Notes under the pieces: generated by a model
Databases searched by the model: none
What the model was told of the DNA's origin: nothing
What the model saw: only the letters and a program-made list of their open reading frames with translations
NCBI RefSeq assembly: GCF_000972845.2
Contig: NC_040025.1
Location: 22,768,021-22,832,020, forward strand
Source: Larimichthys crocea
Lineage: Eukaryota; Chordata; Actinopteri; Sciaenidae
Reading direction: 5' to 3'
Length of the DNA stretch: 64,000 bases
Position numbers and translations under genes: made by a program
Shown here: piece after piece, positions 9,475 through 21,259 of the stretch
Numbering within the stretch: the first letter of the stretch is position 1
Layout of the letters: every line of letters begins with the position of its first letter

Positions 9475-10470
9475 TGTGAGTGTGCGGCAAGCGCACACTA
9501 TATGTATCCACCGCGCTTATTAGTGACGAGTGCCTACGGACACTCGTCAACTATTGTTCTTCTGCGTGTTTCATGGCATTAAAATTATTATTAGCATTTC
9601 CGCCCTTTTTCGAACATGAATGCGGCCCGCAGCGGTGAGAGGACCCCAACAATTATATATCAAACGTGCGTCTTGATCCCGAATCGAGTGCTATTACTTT
9701 TCTAAGAGATTCGCGTGTTTTTCGGCGAATTTATTCTGGAAAAACTGCGAAAAATTTCCCATAGGGAATGACGGGGAGGCCTGAAAAAAAGTACATTCAA
9801 CAGACATTTTCAACAATGAACTGCTCTGGCCTACTTTAACCGAGAGACTGCATTTGAACTTTAAAACGGAGGTATGCTTCCCTTATCTTCAGGGATTCAC
9901 GACACTCATCACAGCTGTTACCGTTTTTAAACTATCAAGGCTCAAAGTGAGCAGGTTTTTTAGTCAAATTTCTGGGTTTATAATGGGTGTGTATGTGGCG
10001 GAATGTTTGAGCTAGAGTGGAGACATCATCAGCTTGAGTGAGGAGCAGGGAGAAAATCAGTGAAAAAATAAAACGATTCGACTACCGTGGCCTCAAATGC
10101 CCCACTACAGACATGATTATCCCCTCAAATGTAGAAAATTCGAGGTGAGCGCAGTGATATACACTGTTGAAGCTGTCTCTTTTATAGTTTTTGGCTCCAT
10201 ACAGGCCAACTGATCGAGTACCCATCCTCAGCTAATTCACTCCCATGTTAAAAAAGGAGGGAAATTTTCTTAAGGAAGGCAGAAGTAACGTTCTCTCTCT
10301 TCTGCTGAGGGCACGTTTCTTCATTTATCGACACAAAATAACTATGTAAAACGATCAGGAAGGGCATGCGATGCCCCCAGTTATGTCGGTTCAATGATTG
10401 GAAATACGGTTTGGCCATAGAGCCCTCCTCTTCGAGGGCTGGTCTAAGCACGTCAGTGCTAGCCCATAAT
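9475..10470 (-). repeat. Composite repeat, module U1 (copy c, inverted)
   Basis: Reverse complement of U1. It starts at its left with the hairpin, contains the complement of the segment seen at 8,340-8,880 (TTTTCAACAATGAACTGCTC) and ends near 10,450 with the complement of the ACTCCTCTCGAA block. With copy b it forms an inverted pair with arms of several hundred bases. Confidence 0.7.
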
Positions 10471-13400
10471 TTTTAGTCACTAAGAATACATGCTAATGTT
10501 AATATGGTAATATTATTGTTAGCGCGCCAAAGACAGCAGAGCAGCTAGCGCGTTAGCACTACTGTAAAGACATGCTAACTGCTAACATTAGCGGCCAAAG
10601 CAAAATTACTGCAAATGGTAATTGCAGGCGCGTCAACACTACATTAACATGAGCCCACGAATAACCAAATACATGCTACTTTGCTAATAGCTAATGGCTA
10701 ACATGCTAATGTTAATTAGCACGAGCCACAAAGATTAAATACATGCTAATTCTAAAATGTTAATGTTAATTGTAGCCGTCTGCGCTAGCATGAGCATTAG
10801 CCAGGAAGAATTAAATACATGATCATTGACTAACATGTAATGTTAACAGTGCTGAATGTTAATTAACATTAGCACTAGGAATTAAGTACCATACATTGCC
10901 TAACATGTTATTGGTTAACATGCTAATGTTAATTAGCATTAGCCACTAAGATATAAATACATATCATTGTGTAACATGTTAATGTTAACCTGCTAAAGCT
11001 AGTGCATAGCCACTAAGAATGAAATACATGGATCATTGCTAACATTTAATGTTTACCTGCTAAAGTTAATTAACATTAGCCACTAAGAATGAAATCAATG
11101 ATCATTGCTAACATGTTAATGCAAACATGCTAAGGTTAATAAGCTAAGCACAAGATATATTCTAAAAAAATCCACTAACAATTTAATCACATACAAAAAA
11201 CTGAAAAAAAAATAAAAGAATACATGCTAATCCATAATTTTTAGTCACTAAGAATACATGCTAATGTTAATATGGTAATATTAATTGTTTAGTGCGCCAA
11301 AGACAGCAGAGGCAGCTAGCCGTTAGCACTAGCTGTAAAGACAGCTAACGTTGACATTATGCAGCCAAAGCTAAAATTACTGCAAATGGTAATTGCTAGT
11401 GCGTCAACACTAGCAATTAGCATAGGCCACTAAGAATTTATACATGACAACTGGCTAACATGCAAGCTACTTGCTAGCACTGCAGCGCTAGCATTAGAGC
11501 CTTGCCGCGATGAACCAAAACATGCCTTGCTCATAGCTAACTGTCTACTGCATGTTAATTTAGCACTAGCCACAATAATTAAATAAATCTAATATCTCAC
11601 CATGTAATGTTAATTGTTAGCCGTCCGCGCTAGCATGAGCATTAGCCACGAAAGACATTAAATACATGATTTTGCTAACATGTTAATGTTAACATGTGTA
11701 ATGTAATTAAAATTAGCCACTAGGAATTAAGTACATGATCATTGGCTAACATGTTATTGTTAACATGCTAATGTTAATAGCATTTGCCAGTAAGAATTAA
11801 TACATAATCATTGTTAACATGTTAATGTTAACCTGTAAAGCTAATTAGCATTACGCCACTAAGAATGAAACATCATGATTTTTTCATTGGCTAACTGTTA
11901 AGTGAACCTGCTAAGTTACATTAAACATTAGGCCACTAAGAATTAAATACTTGATCATTGCGAACAGTTGATGCACATTCTAAGTAAATTGGCTAGCACG
12001 TTAGTGCTAGCCACTCATTTCAGATTCATAAAGAATACATGCTGACATGTTAACAATGGCCTTATGTTTAAGTGCTAGCACGTCAGATGCATAGCCCATA
12101 TTTTTTAGTCACTAAAGAAAATACATGCTGAATGTGTCAATATGGTAATATTAATTGTTTAGTGGCGCCAAGACAGCAGAGAGCCTAGCGCGTTAGGCAA
12201 CTAGCTGTAAATGCACTGCTAACTAGTTAACATTAGTCGGCCAATGCTAAAAATTACGCAAATGGTAATGCTAGCGCGCACCTAGCAATTAGCATTAGCC
12301 ACGAATAACCAACTACATGCTACTTGCTAATATGCTAATGCTAACCTGCTAAAGTTCAATTACACTCGCACCAAATAACATGAATAAACACATGCTAATT
12401 CTAACTGTTAATGTTAACTTGTTTAGCCTCTGCGCTAGCAATGAAGCATAGACCAGGAGAATTAAAGACATGATCATGGCTACTGTTTAGGTTAACATGC
12501 TAAGTTAATAACATTGCCACGAGGAAATTATAGCATGGTCATTGCTGAACATGTTATTGGTAACATGCTAATGTTCATTAGCATTTCCCACAAGAATTAA
12601 ATAATGGATCAATTTTCTAACATGTTAATTGTTAACATGCTATGTTATTAATTAGCATTAGCCACTAAAATTAAATCATGATATTGTTATACAGTAATGT
12701 AACGCTAGCTAACAGCTAATTCGCATTAGGCCACTACCGAATGAAATACTGATCATTGCTAACATGTTGAATGGTTAACCTGCTAAAGTTAATTAACATT
12801 AGCCACTAAGAATTCAAATACATGATCATGCTAATGTTAATGCTAACTGCTAATGGTAATTGCTAGCCACCGTTAGTGCTAGCCCACGTTTCAGTCACTA
12901 CAAAGACATGTAATGTTAAGTTGGCTAGCCACGTCAGTGCTTTAGCCCTAATTTTTAGTCACTAAGAATACATGCTAAGTTATATGGTAATTAATTGTGT
13001 AGTGCCGCCAAAGACAGCAGAGCAGCTAGCGCGTTTGCACTAGCTGTGAAAGACATGCTAACAACCAAACTGTCTACATTAGCAACCAAAGCTAAAATTA
13101 CTGCAATGGTATTGCTAGGCGCTCAACATAGCAATTAGCATTACCCCTAAGAATTTATTACATGACAACTGCTAACATGCTAAGCTACGTGCTAGCACGG
13201 CAGCGGTAAGCAAATTACCCTTAGACACGAATACCAAATAAATTCTTACTTGCTAATATGCTAAGGCGAACATGGCTAATGTTTAATTAGCACGAGCCAC
13301 AAAGGAATTAATAATGTAATATATACCATGTTTAATAGGGGAATTGGTTAGCCTCTCGCTAGCATGAGCATTAGCTCAAAAGAATTAAATACTTGATCCT

Positions 13401-14048
13401 TGCTAACATGTTATGTTAATTTAAACAGTAGCCACTAGGAGATTAAGTACATGCTCATCGTTAACATGCCCTAAAGCCTAACCTGGCGAATGATAAAGGA
13501 TACGCGTTGTCCTGTCTAAAATGACAGACAATGACAGCAGAGCAGCTAGCATGTTTAACGTTTAACATTGCCAGTAAGTATTAATTCAAATGCGAATGTG
13601 AACATGCTAAGGTTAACATGGCAATAAAGGTAGCCAATCTGAGAACCTAGAGGTAGAGCGCGAAGACCGAACTGGAAGAATCTCTGATAACCTTGCTAAT
13701 GGCATTATTGATTACTATGTAAACCAACTAGAGAGTTAAAAATAACATGCTCATTGATAAAATGCTAAGTGCGAGCAGGCTAAATGATTAACTGCTACAC
13801 GTAAATGCAGCCCTCATGTTCGTCAGTAAGAATACAGGTTATTTGCTAGCACTTCAAGACAGCAGAGCAGCTAGCTCGATTACGGTGCTGGTAAAGACAT
13901 GCTAACTGGTAACATTAGCGGCCATGCTAAAGGAATGGCAAATGCTAACATATTAATTAAACACTTAGCCAATAAAAAGTTAAGAAGACTGGTAATATGT
14001 CATACACGCTAATGTCAATTGCGTTGCGCGGCAGCAGCTAGCTGCTAA
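10471..14048 (-). repeat. Long 14-bp minisatellite array, inverted orientation, ending in a gap
   Basis: About 3.6 kb of reverse-complement minisatellite (AACATGCTAATGTT) with the punctuation GCCACTAAGAATTAAATACA and blocks reading AAAGACAGCAGAGCAGCTAG, which correspond to the U1/minisatellite junction. Several sections recur at roughly 700-800-base intervals (compare 10,450, 11,230, 12,090 and 12,940). Single-base insertions and deletions are very frequent compared with 59.9-60.6 kb, which suggests poor consensus quality next to the gap. Confidence 0.8.
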
Positions 14049-14088
14049 NNNNNNNNNNNNNNNNNNNNNNNNNNNNNNACCCCTGAAC
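14049..14088. other. Assembly gap (run of N)
   Basis: N run directly at the end of the minisatellite. Its true size is not knowable from the sequence. Confidence 0.99.
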
Positions 14089-15040
14089 TAATGAGTCTAA
14101 CAGAAATAGTCTACGTGTGATCAGTAACTATAAACTAACTAAACCCTGCCCAGTCCCAGTAAATCAAACACAAAACCTCCACAGTTACGAAATACAAACA
14201 AACGAGAATCATATGATACGACTAAACGAGGCGAGCTCACGAACACCACACAAACAAGTGAAGCTGCCACGATGCTCGGGCGGCCGCTGTTTAAATGCCC
14301 GTGATGCTGCTGCGTGGGCCCTCTCATTGGCGGCACGGAAAGGATGCCGCACCAATCCCGGCCCTGCCCAGCTCACGAACGTTTTGTCCCCGCCTCCTTC
14401 AGCTGGGGCCAACCAGGGACCGGCAATCGCACACCCGCATTTACCTAGGGGAAAACACTACACACACATGCGCGGGGCGAAACGGCGACAGCCGTAACAA
14501 CTTTATACTAGATATTTTTTGGCCAGCTACACCAAACGGCCACAGGATGGCACTGTTGTTCAATCTGTATGGTTTGCTTTACAGTTAGTGATCCAATAAA
14601 ACGTGCTCTGCTCCACCAACATAAGTACAGAAGCTGATGGAAATTCAAAATGAACTCCAATAGAGAATACACAGAAACTGTACACTCTCATTTCATCATC
14701 TCAGATCTCCAGTGTTCTTGTCATTGGTAGCTGGATTATGTTGGATATTCTAAGTTGTAGCAATACATGTGTCTTTTTGTTTTTTTATGACAAAAGATGA
14801 GCCTATCTCTAGAAGTTATGTCGTATTCTCATCCAGTTCTATCCAAAATGGGAACATGATAGCTTTGTCTCTATCATCTGCAAGAAATCACCTCCTACTT
14901 TGTCTTGCAAGCAGAGAGTTTCTATTTTTGAGGTCATAGAAGTAAGTCTTTAACATAGTTTCTGTCCTGACAGATACAATTTTGGTAAACTATAGCTGTT
15001 GTAAGATCCAAATCTACCTATGTAACATAATATATAATTA
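14089..15040. other. Unassigned interval with a GC-rich block
   Basis: No recognisable gene. 14,270-14,490 is GC- and CpG-rich compared with its surroundings and includes GCGGCCGC. A 126-codon open frame (14,117-14,497, plus) crosses it but shows no motif I recognise. 14,590-15,040 is AT-rich unique sequence. Confidence 0.45.
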
Positions 15041-15090
15041 ATACACGTACCTCTGATACAGCAGCCTGTTCACCAAAAGATGTCTAAATA
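15000..15090 (+). repeat. Left inverted repeat flanking the Gypsy element
   Basis: The 20-base core CCTGTTCACCAAAAGATGTC lies inside a match of about 28 bases (15,060-15,087) whose exact reverse complement is at 20,821-20,848. Weaker similarity extends about 50 bases outward (AACATAATATATAATTAATA against the complement of the 20,860-20,900 region). An intact LTR retrotransposon should have direct repeats here, so the ends look like LTR fragments in opposite orientation. Confidence 0.65.
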
Positions 15091-15114
15091 GAGTCGGTTG
15101 CTAGGCATCTGGGT

Positions 15115-16539
15115 GTGGCACCACTGTTGGGCCCCTTGGTGATAGAGCCACGCGTGGTGCTATCACGCACACACAGCGTTGTGTTCTACTCCTCCTGGAG
15201 CTGCCACCTTACTGCAGTGGAGGGTTTTGCGTGTTCCAATGAGCATCAGCGCGTCATACGAAATATACAGGACCTAACCTCAGCCTCTCTAGCGACTTTT
15301 GGAAGGATTTGGAAAGCCGCAACACAGATGAATCTGCATCCCATGTACCGTAAAGATTTCAGGATCATTGGTCAAATTGGTGAAGTGGGACAAAAGGACA
15401 AACTGAATTTCACCAGTCTTGAAAGACAAATTGAACGTGGACTTAAAAAAGGCTACGATGAAGGTGAGATTGTGGAAGCAGTAATACAGTGTATTGCACC
15501 AGAAGTGAAATTAAAAAGTTACTTGGAGAGCAGACAAGAACTATCACTAAGCTCTTTAAGGAAAGTTCTCAGGACTGACTTCATAGAGAAAGATGCAACA
15601 GAGCTATATCATTCACTTACTCGTGCTGTCCAAAAGCCAAAAGAAACCCCAGTTCAGTTTTTGATCCGCACCATGGACCTCAGACAGAAAGTATTGTTTG
15701 CATCTGAGAGAGCCAAGGTAGGGCTGAAGTATAACTCTGAACTCATACAGACCCAGTTCTTGCAAACATTGTTGACAGGTTTACAAGATGATGCTGTACG
15801 TGTAGATATTAAGCCTTACCTGCAGGACCCTTCTGTACAGGATGAAGTGTTACTCGAGAAAATGAGTGCCGCCTACAGTGTGGAACTGGAGAGGAGAAGT
15901 AAGCTTTCATCTGTAACCAAGCAAAGAGGAGTAAAAGTGACAATGATACAAGAAGAAGAGACCACTGAAGTTGAGCAGGTTAGTGGTGCAAAGAGAAATA
16001 AAAGCCACACAGCTAAGCCCAACCCAATACTTGAGAAACTTGATGCTGGTAATAAAGTCATCTGCGAAGCCCTTCAGAACCTCACCACACATGTTGCTAG
16101 CCTCAGCCAAGCGAGGACAAGTAAAGAAGACAATAACCCACCTAAGACTAAGCAGAAAGACTCTGTTAAGGCTAAACAAAAACCAAGGTGTCGTGAGTGT
16201 GAAAAGTCAAATCCGGAGGGAAGATGTACGCACTGTTACAAATGTGGAAGCAGTGAACACTGGGCTATTGGCTGTCGCAAAAGAAAAGATTGCACTGCCA
16301 GCACATGTAAAATTGAAATCTCCAGTGATCAGTTAAACGACGCTGCTGTGTTAACAAGTCAGACCCCATTGTCACGAAAACAAGAAAAGACAGCAAAGCT
16401 AGTGGGACGCAAAAGTTTAGTCCAGTGTAACCTTGGAGGGTCCCGACTACTGTGCTATGGGATACAGGATCCCAAGTGTCTATTGTTGATATGGACTGGA
16501 AAAAAACACACTTACCAGATGCTGAGATTCGATCAGTGA
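15115..16539 (+). pseudogene. Ty3/Gypsy retrotransposon gag, C-terminal zinc knuckle
   Basis: A 474-residue open frame encodes the capsid/nucleocapsid polyprotein that packages element RNA. The frame can open at a GTG at 15,115. The first in-frame ATG is at 15,328, close to where the conserved part (HPMYRKDFRIIGQIGE) begins, so the true start is uncertain. A Cys/His cluster with one CCHC knuckle (CYKCGSSEHWAIGC, about residues 374-387) marks the nucleocapsid. The frame then runs into the protease region, where the DTG codons (16,461-16,469) lie in another frame, so the last 30 or so residues of this frame are not authentic. The element is inactive as shown. Confidence 0.88.
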
Positions 16540-16864
16540 AAGAGCTCCTTGATAAGGGAATATTGGATCTTTCTGCTGTGAATGGGACAGAGATGCCTTA
16601 TGGATAGGTGTGAAGTTCAGCTTGCCATCAAATAAGGACAGTTAACTGTTGGTACCTATACTGGTGAGCACCCACCCACTTGCAAAACCAATAATAGGAT
16701 TCAATGTTATTGAAGAGTTAGCACAGATCAACATGTCTACTGACAGAACAGTAGCAAGCAAATTTGTGAACAGCCTTGGATCAGCACTGGATGTTGGACA
16801 TAAAAAGGCAAGAGCAGTATAAGTACTGAAAAAGCAGAAAAGCAGTTTAGAGAGTCAGACAGCA
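16440..16864 (+). pseudogene. Gypsy aspartic protease region, frameshifted
   Basis: The catalytic DTG triad of a retroviral-type aspartic protease is encoded at 16,461-16,469 but in a different frame from both gag and the downstream RT. Several stops and shifts follow, including one near 16,605. In a working element this domain would cut the polyprotein. Here it is broken. Confidence 0.7.
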
Positions 16865-17804
16865 ATGCTGGGAAGACATGATGTTATCATTCCAAAACGC
16901 AAGATGGTAAGAGTGATCTGTGGAAAACTCAACAAGAACATATTAAAGGAGCAGTATGCAATACTGGAGCCTAATGAAGATGCACCGTGGCCTGCTGGAC
17001 TACAGGTAAAGCAGCAACTAGTGCAGCTACACAGTGAAGATAAAGCTACTATTTCAGTTGTGGTGGAAAACAACACAGGTGATGATATTAGACTACAGAA
17101 CAGAACTGTACTTGGCTGGTTATATGCTGTGGATACGGTAAAGAGTGCTGAGGAAAAAGTCACAGATGTAGTAGCTGAGCCAGAAACTGAAAATGGTGAT
17201 CTGAAGCCATGTCAGGAAACAACAGAGAAAAAGTGTAATGGAAGTCAACCTGAAAAACAACTCTGGGATCCACCAGTTGATCTCTCCCACCTAACATCAG
17301 AGCAGCAAGACAAGGTGAGACAGATGCTGAGAGAAGAGTGTGATGTTTTTACTAGGGATGAATGGGACACTGGATGTATTCCTGATTTGCAGATGGCGAT
17401 ACGTCTTAAGGATGACATCCCAGTTACAAAGACATACAACACCATCCCCCATCATCTATATCAGGAAGTGAAAAAACACATACAAGATCTACTTAGTAGA
17501 GGATGGATCCAGAAATCAACCTCTTCCTACTCATCACCAATTGTGATTGTGCGAAAGAAAGACTTTTCCATCTGACTCTGTGTAGATTATCGACAGCTAA
17601 ATGAAAAGACATACCCTGATCGACACCCCATCCCAAGAATTCAGGAAATCTTGGAGAACCTTGGAGGAAATTCATGGTTCACTGTGCTTGATCAAGGTAA
17701 AGCATACCATCAGGGCTTTGTCAGCGAAGAGAGCTGAGCATGCACCGCCTTCATCACACCCTGGGGATTGTATGAGTGGCTCAGGATTCCTTTTGGATTG
17801 ACAA
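16865..17804 (+). pseudogene. Gypsy pol, protease-RT linker and N-terminal reverse transcriptase
   Basis: The open frame 16,865-17,572 encodes the linker and RT fingers (VDLSHLTSEQQDKVRQML, SRGWIQKSTSSYSSPIVIV). It ends at an in-frame TGA (17,573-17,575) in the middle of the conserved block, because the same frame continues with DYRQLNEKTYPDRHP-type sequence. A further shift lies between about 17,690 and 17,804, where the palm motif region (FGLTNA) changes frame. These breaks show that pol is not translatable as one protein. Confidence 0.85.
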
Positions 17805-19781
17805 ATGCCGACTGCTTTCCAGCGGTACATGGAAGGATGCCTTGGAGACCTGAGAGATGAGGTTTGCGTACCTTATCTTGATGACATTTTGGTGTTCAGT
17901 AAGGACTTTGACCTTCATGTGGATAATGTGAGGGAGGTGCTACAGAGACAAAAGGCCTGTGGAATCAAACTCAGACCAAAAAAAATTAACCTCTTTAAAA
18001 GAGAAGTGTGTTATGTTGGTCGTGTAATTTCAGAGGAAGGATATCGGATGAACCCAAAAGAGACAGAGACTGTTCAGTCACTGAAGAAAGCAAAACCAAA
18101 AACAGTCAGAGAAGTGAGATCCCTGGTTAGCTTCCTAGGCTACTACAGATCATTCATTGCTGACTTTTCAAGGATTGCTAAGCCTCTGTATGAGTTGTTG
18201 TCCCACCCAAAGACTGAAAAGAAACGCATGAAGGGGCGTTCCCCCCAGTTGCCTCCATCTCAGCCAGTGGAGTTGACAGCACTGCACCAGCAATTATTGG
18301 AAAGACTAGTTGACACTCTGTCCGACCCCCCAGTAATGGCATATCCTGATCTTGAGAAGCCATTTGTGCTACATGTTGATGCATCTGAGGAAGGTCTTGG
18401 GGCTGTCTTGTATCAGCGTCAAGGTGGAGCACTGAGAGTGATAGGATATGGATCAAGGACACTCACTCCAGCAGAGAAGAACTACAGGCTTCATTCAGGG
18501 AAGCTGGAATTCTTAGCTCTCAAGTGGGCTGTAACTGAACGATTCCGAGACTATCTTTTTTATGCCCCACACTTCACAGTGTATAGCGATAATAACCCTC
18601 TGACATATGTAATGAAGACTGCAAAACTAAACGCTGTGGGACATCGTTGGGTGTCAGAGTTAGCAGACTTCCGCTTCATTCTGAAATACAGGCCAGGATC
18701 TGACAACCGCGACGCAGGTTTCTTGTCCCACCAACCAGCAGAAATGGACAAACTGATGAAAGAATGCACAGAGGAGTGTAAACCAGATGACATTGCAGCA
18801 GTTGGAGAAGGACTACAAGCACAAAACACAGGTAACTCCAACTGGATCTCAGCCATTACATGTAATGTGGATGTGCTGTCTGAACTAAGTGCTGCATGTA
18901 AAACTACAGTTCAAGCAATGCCAGTGGAAAGTATTCAGACAGGTCAAAGAGAAGATGAAGTAATCAGCAGAGTTATCACTCTAAAACAACAAAATGAACG
19001 ACTGAGATACAAAGACAAGATCAAAGACAAGATCAAAGAATCAGCAGCTGTGAAATGCCTGTTGAGGGAGTGGCCACGTCTTCACTTGGATAAGGATGGA
19101 ATCCTGCGGCGAAAGACAACCTCACGATCCCAACTTGTGGTTCCTGAAACATTCAAGTCACTGATTTATCAGCAACTCCATGAAGAAATGGGACATTTAG
19201 GAGCTGATAGGATGATATCTCTAGTCAGAGAGAGATTCTTTTGGCCAAAAATGAGAGAAGAAATCGAACACTATGTGACAAAGGTGTGCCGTTGCTTGAA
19301 ACAAAAGAAACCAAACAGAAAAACAAGAACACCTCTACAAAGCATAACGACATCAGCACCTTTTGAAATGATATCGATTGACTATTTGCACCTGGAGAGA
19401 AGCAAGGGTGGAGTGGAATACATTCTGGTAATAGTAGACCACTTTACAAAGTTTGCTCAAGCTTTCGCTACATCAAACAAGTCTGGTAAGACAGCCGCCC
19501 GTAAGATCTTTGACGACTTCATTCTGAGATTCGGTTTCCCTGCCAAAATTCATCACGACCAGGGGAGGGAGTTTGAAAATGAGTTGTTCAAGAAGCTACA
19601 GAGCTACAGTGGGATACAGCATTCAAGGACGACACCTCATCATCCCCAGTCTAACCCAGCAGAATGCTTTAACAGAACGCTGTTAAGTATGCTCTGGACA
19701 CTGGAGGAGACACAAAAATCTAACTGGAAGGACTATCTGAACAAAGTGGTTCATGTATACAACTCCACTGTTCATGAATAA
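17805..19781 (+). pseudogene. Gypsy pol: reverse transcriptase palm, RNase H, integrase core
   Basis: A 658-residue open stretch starts within RT. The catalytic YLDDILVFS lies near 17,873-17,900, and the thumb carries [13 protein letters not shown]. RNase H follows ([17 protein letters not shown] near 18,370, [11 protein letters not shown] near 18,580). Integrase has its zinc-binding N-terminus ([12 protein letters not shown], then [10 protein letters not shown]) and a DDE core with [18 protein letters not shown] and NPAECFNRT. The order RT-RNase H-integrase defines Ty3/Gypsy rather than Copia. It ends at an in-frame TAA (19,779-19,781), after which homology continues in the same frame. Confidence 0.9.
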
Positions 19782-20660
19782 ACAGGGTTTTCCCCTTTTT
19801 TCCTGCTGTTTGGAAGAGAGCCTACTCTACCCATTGATCTGATGTTTCCCAGAGAACGATCAAATCCACAGTGTCATGCCAGATATGCTGAGGAATGGCG
19901 AGAGTCATTGCAGGAAGCATATAACATTGCACAGGAAAACATGAGAAAAGCTGGTGAGAGAGGACAAAAACACTACAACCAGAGAGCATGGAGTTCTGTT
20001 CTTGAACCTGGAGATCATGTACTGATTCAGAACCTATCTGAAAGAGGAGGACCAGGGAAGATACGTGCTAACTGGAAAAACAAAGTACATGTAGTCAAAG
20101 AAAGACGAGGAACAAACGGTCCAGTGTACGTTGTGAAACCTCTGGATGGAGAAGGTAGAGAGAGAACTCTACACCGAAATCTTCTATTACCTTGTCCTTA
20201 CCTTGTTGATGTACAGGGTACCAAGCACCAAAATGAGGACAGAAAGAGAGAAAGGAAAATCACACAAAAGCCAAAAGCCAAGGCTCAGGTTCAAGATTCT
20301 GATAGTCCAAGTGAGGAGGAATACACTATGTGGATGCCTAGACAAAACACGTACTTTAACCCACATGCCCCTGTATTCAAGCCTACAGAAGGACGACCCT
20401 CCAGGAGAGGAAACCAGGCTGAGAAAATCATTCATGAAGAAAGGAGCCAGCCACAAGATGGAAACAGTAGCACACATGATTATGGTCAAACAGAGGACTT
20501 ACATGTGGAGGATATTCAGAAACAGGGGATGAGTTCAGACTCAGAGTCGGAAGTCCCTGAACCAGAACTCCAAGTGTGTCAAGACGATGCAGTGTCTTCA
20601 GAAGACGACCATGATGCTGAAAGAGCGAGACGTTCTATTTCTCTCATTCACTCAAAATGA
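19782..20660 (+). pseudogene. Gypsy integrase C-terminal domain and tail
   Basis: This continues the frame of the previous feature past a single stop codon. It holds the end of the integrase (FLLFGREPTLPIDL), a GPG-containing SH3-like DNA-binding segment (ERGGPGKIRANWKNKV, LHRNLLLPC) and then about 150 residues of acidic, low-complexity tail ending at 20,658-20,660. There is no envelope-like gene downstream, so this is a retrotransposon and not a retrovirus. Confidence 0.85.
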
Positions 20661-20749
20661 CTGATGACGAAATGATGAAAAGCATTTCAGCTGTTCTCAA
20701 TGCCTCCTACATCTTAGTTAATGACTTTTCCTAAAATGGGTTTTTTAAT

Positions 20750-20910
20750 CTAGTGAATTATGGGGGGAAAGATCAAAAATAAACATGATCTTTTATACCT
20801 GCACCTAACAATGGGCACTGTTTAGACATCTTTTGGTGAACAGGCTGCTCTAACATTTGTGAGAGATAAGTATATTTAATAGATAGTATGTTATGTTGCA
20901 CCCTTAAAAT
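20750..20910 (+). repeat. Polypurine tract and right inverted repeat of the Gypsy element
   Basis: A purine run (GGGGGGAAAGA near 20,761-20,771) is a plausible plus-strand primer, so the 3' LTR would begin just after it. The stretch 20,821-20,848 is the reverse complement of 15,060-15,087. No direct copy of this LTR is found at the 5' side in this window. Confidence 0.55.
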
Positions 20911-21257
20911 GAACTGCAAAAACCCACGTCCATCTTCGTTTTAGCAACTTTTAATAAAAGAAAAAAACTGTCCACGGTTCAACACAAGCACACCGTTTCT
21001 GTCGGTTTCTGCCTGCCAATAATACATTTAAAGATCCAGTAGTGAGTTTGCTCTTAAAACTATGAACATTTTCTGCTGCACTCACGTCTTCAGGGAGGCT
21101 GTTCCACAGACGTGGACCACAGGGAAAATAAAGGACACCTCACCGTGAGTTTTCGTTCTGACACGAGGGTAGGCTGCTCGATTATGGAAAAAATCAATAT
21201 CACAATTATTTTGGTCAATATTGAAATCACGATTATTCAAACGATTAATTTTGAGTT
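20911..21257. repeat. Interspersed repeat fragments, non-coding
   Basis: 21,085-21,165 contains GGGAGGCTGTTCCACAGACG and CTCACCGTGAGTTTTCGTTC, and 21,165-21,250 contains repeated ATCACGATTATT-type words. Both resemble sequences I associate with dispersed fish repeats, but I cannot name the families. No coding potential. Confidence 0.4.
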
Positions 21258-21259
21258 TC

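Noticed and set aside
14117..14497. 126-codon open frame beside the gap as a gene
   Set aside because: No recognisable domain, splice structure or homology cue. Kept only as an unassigned interval.
17805..20660. Endogenous retrovirus with envelope
   Set aside because: After integrase there is only an acidic tail, with no signal peptide, furin site or membrane segment suggesting env.
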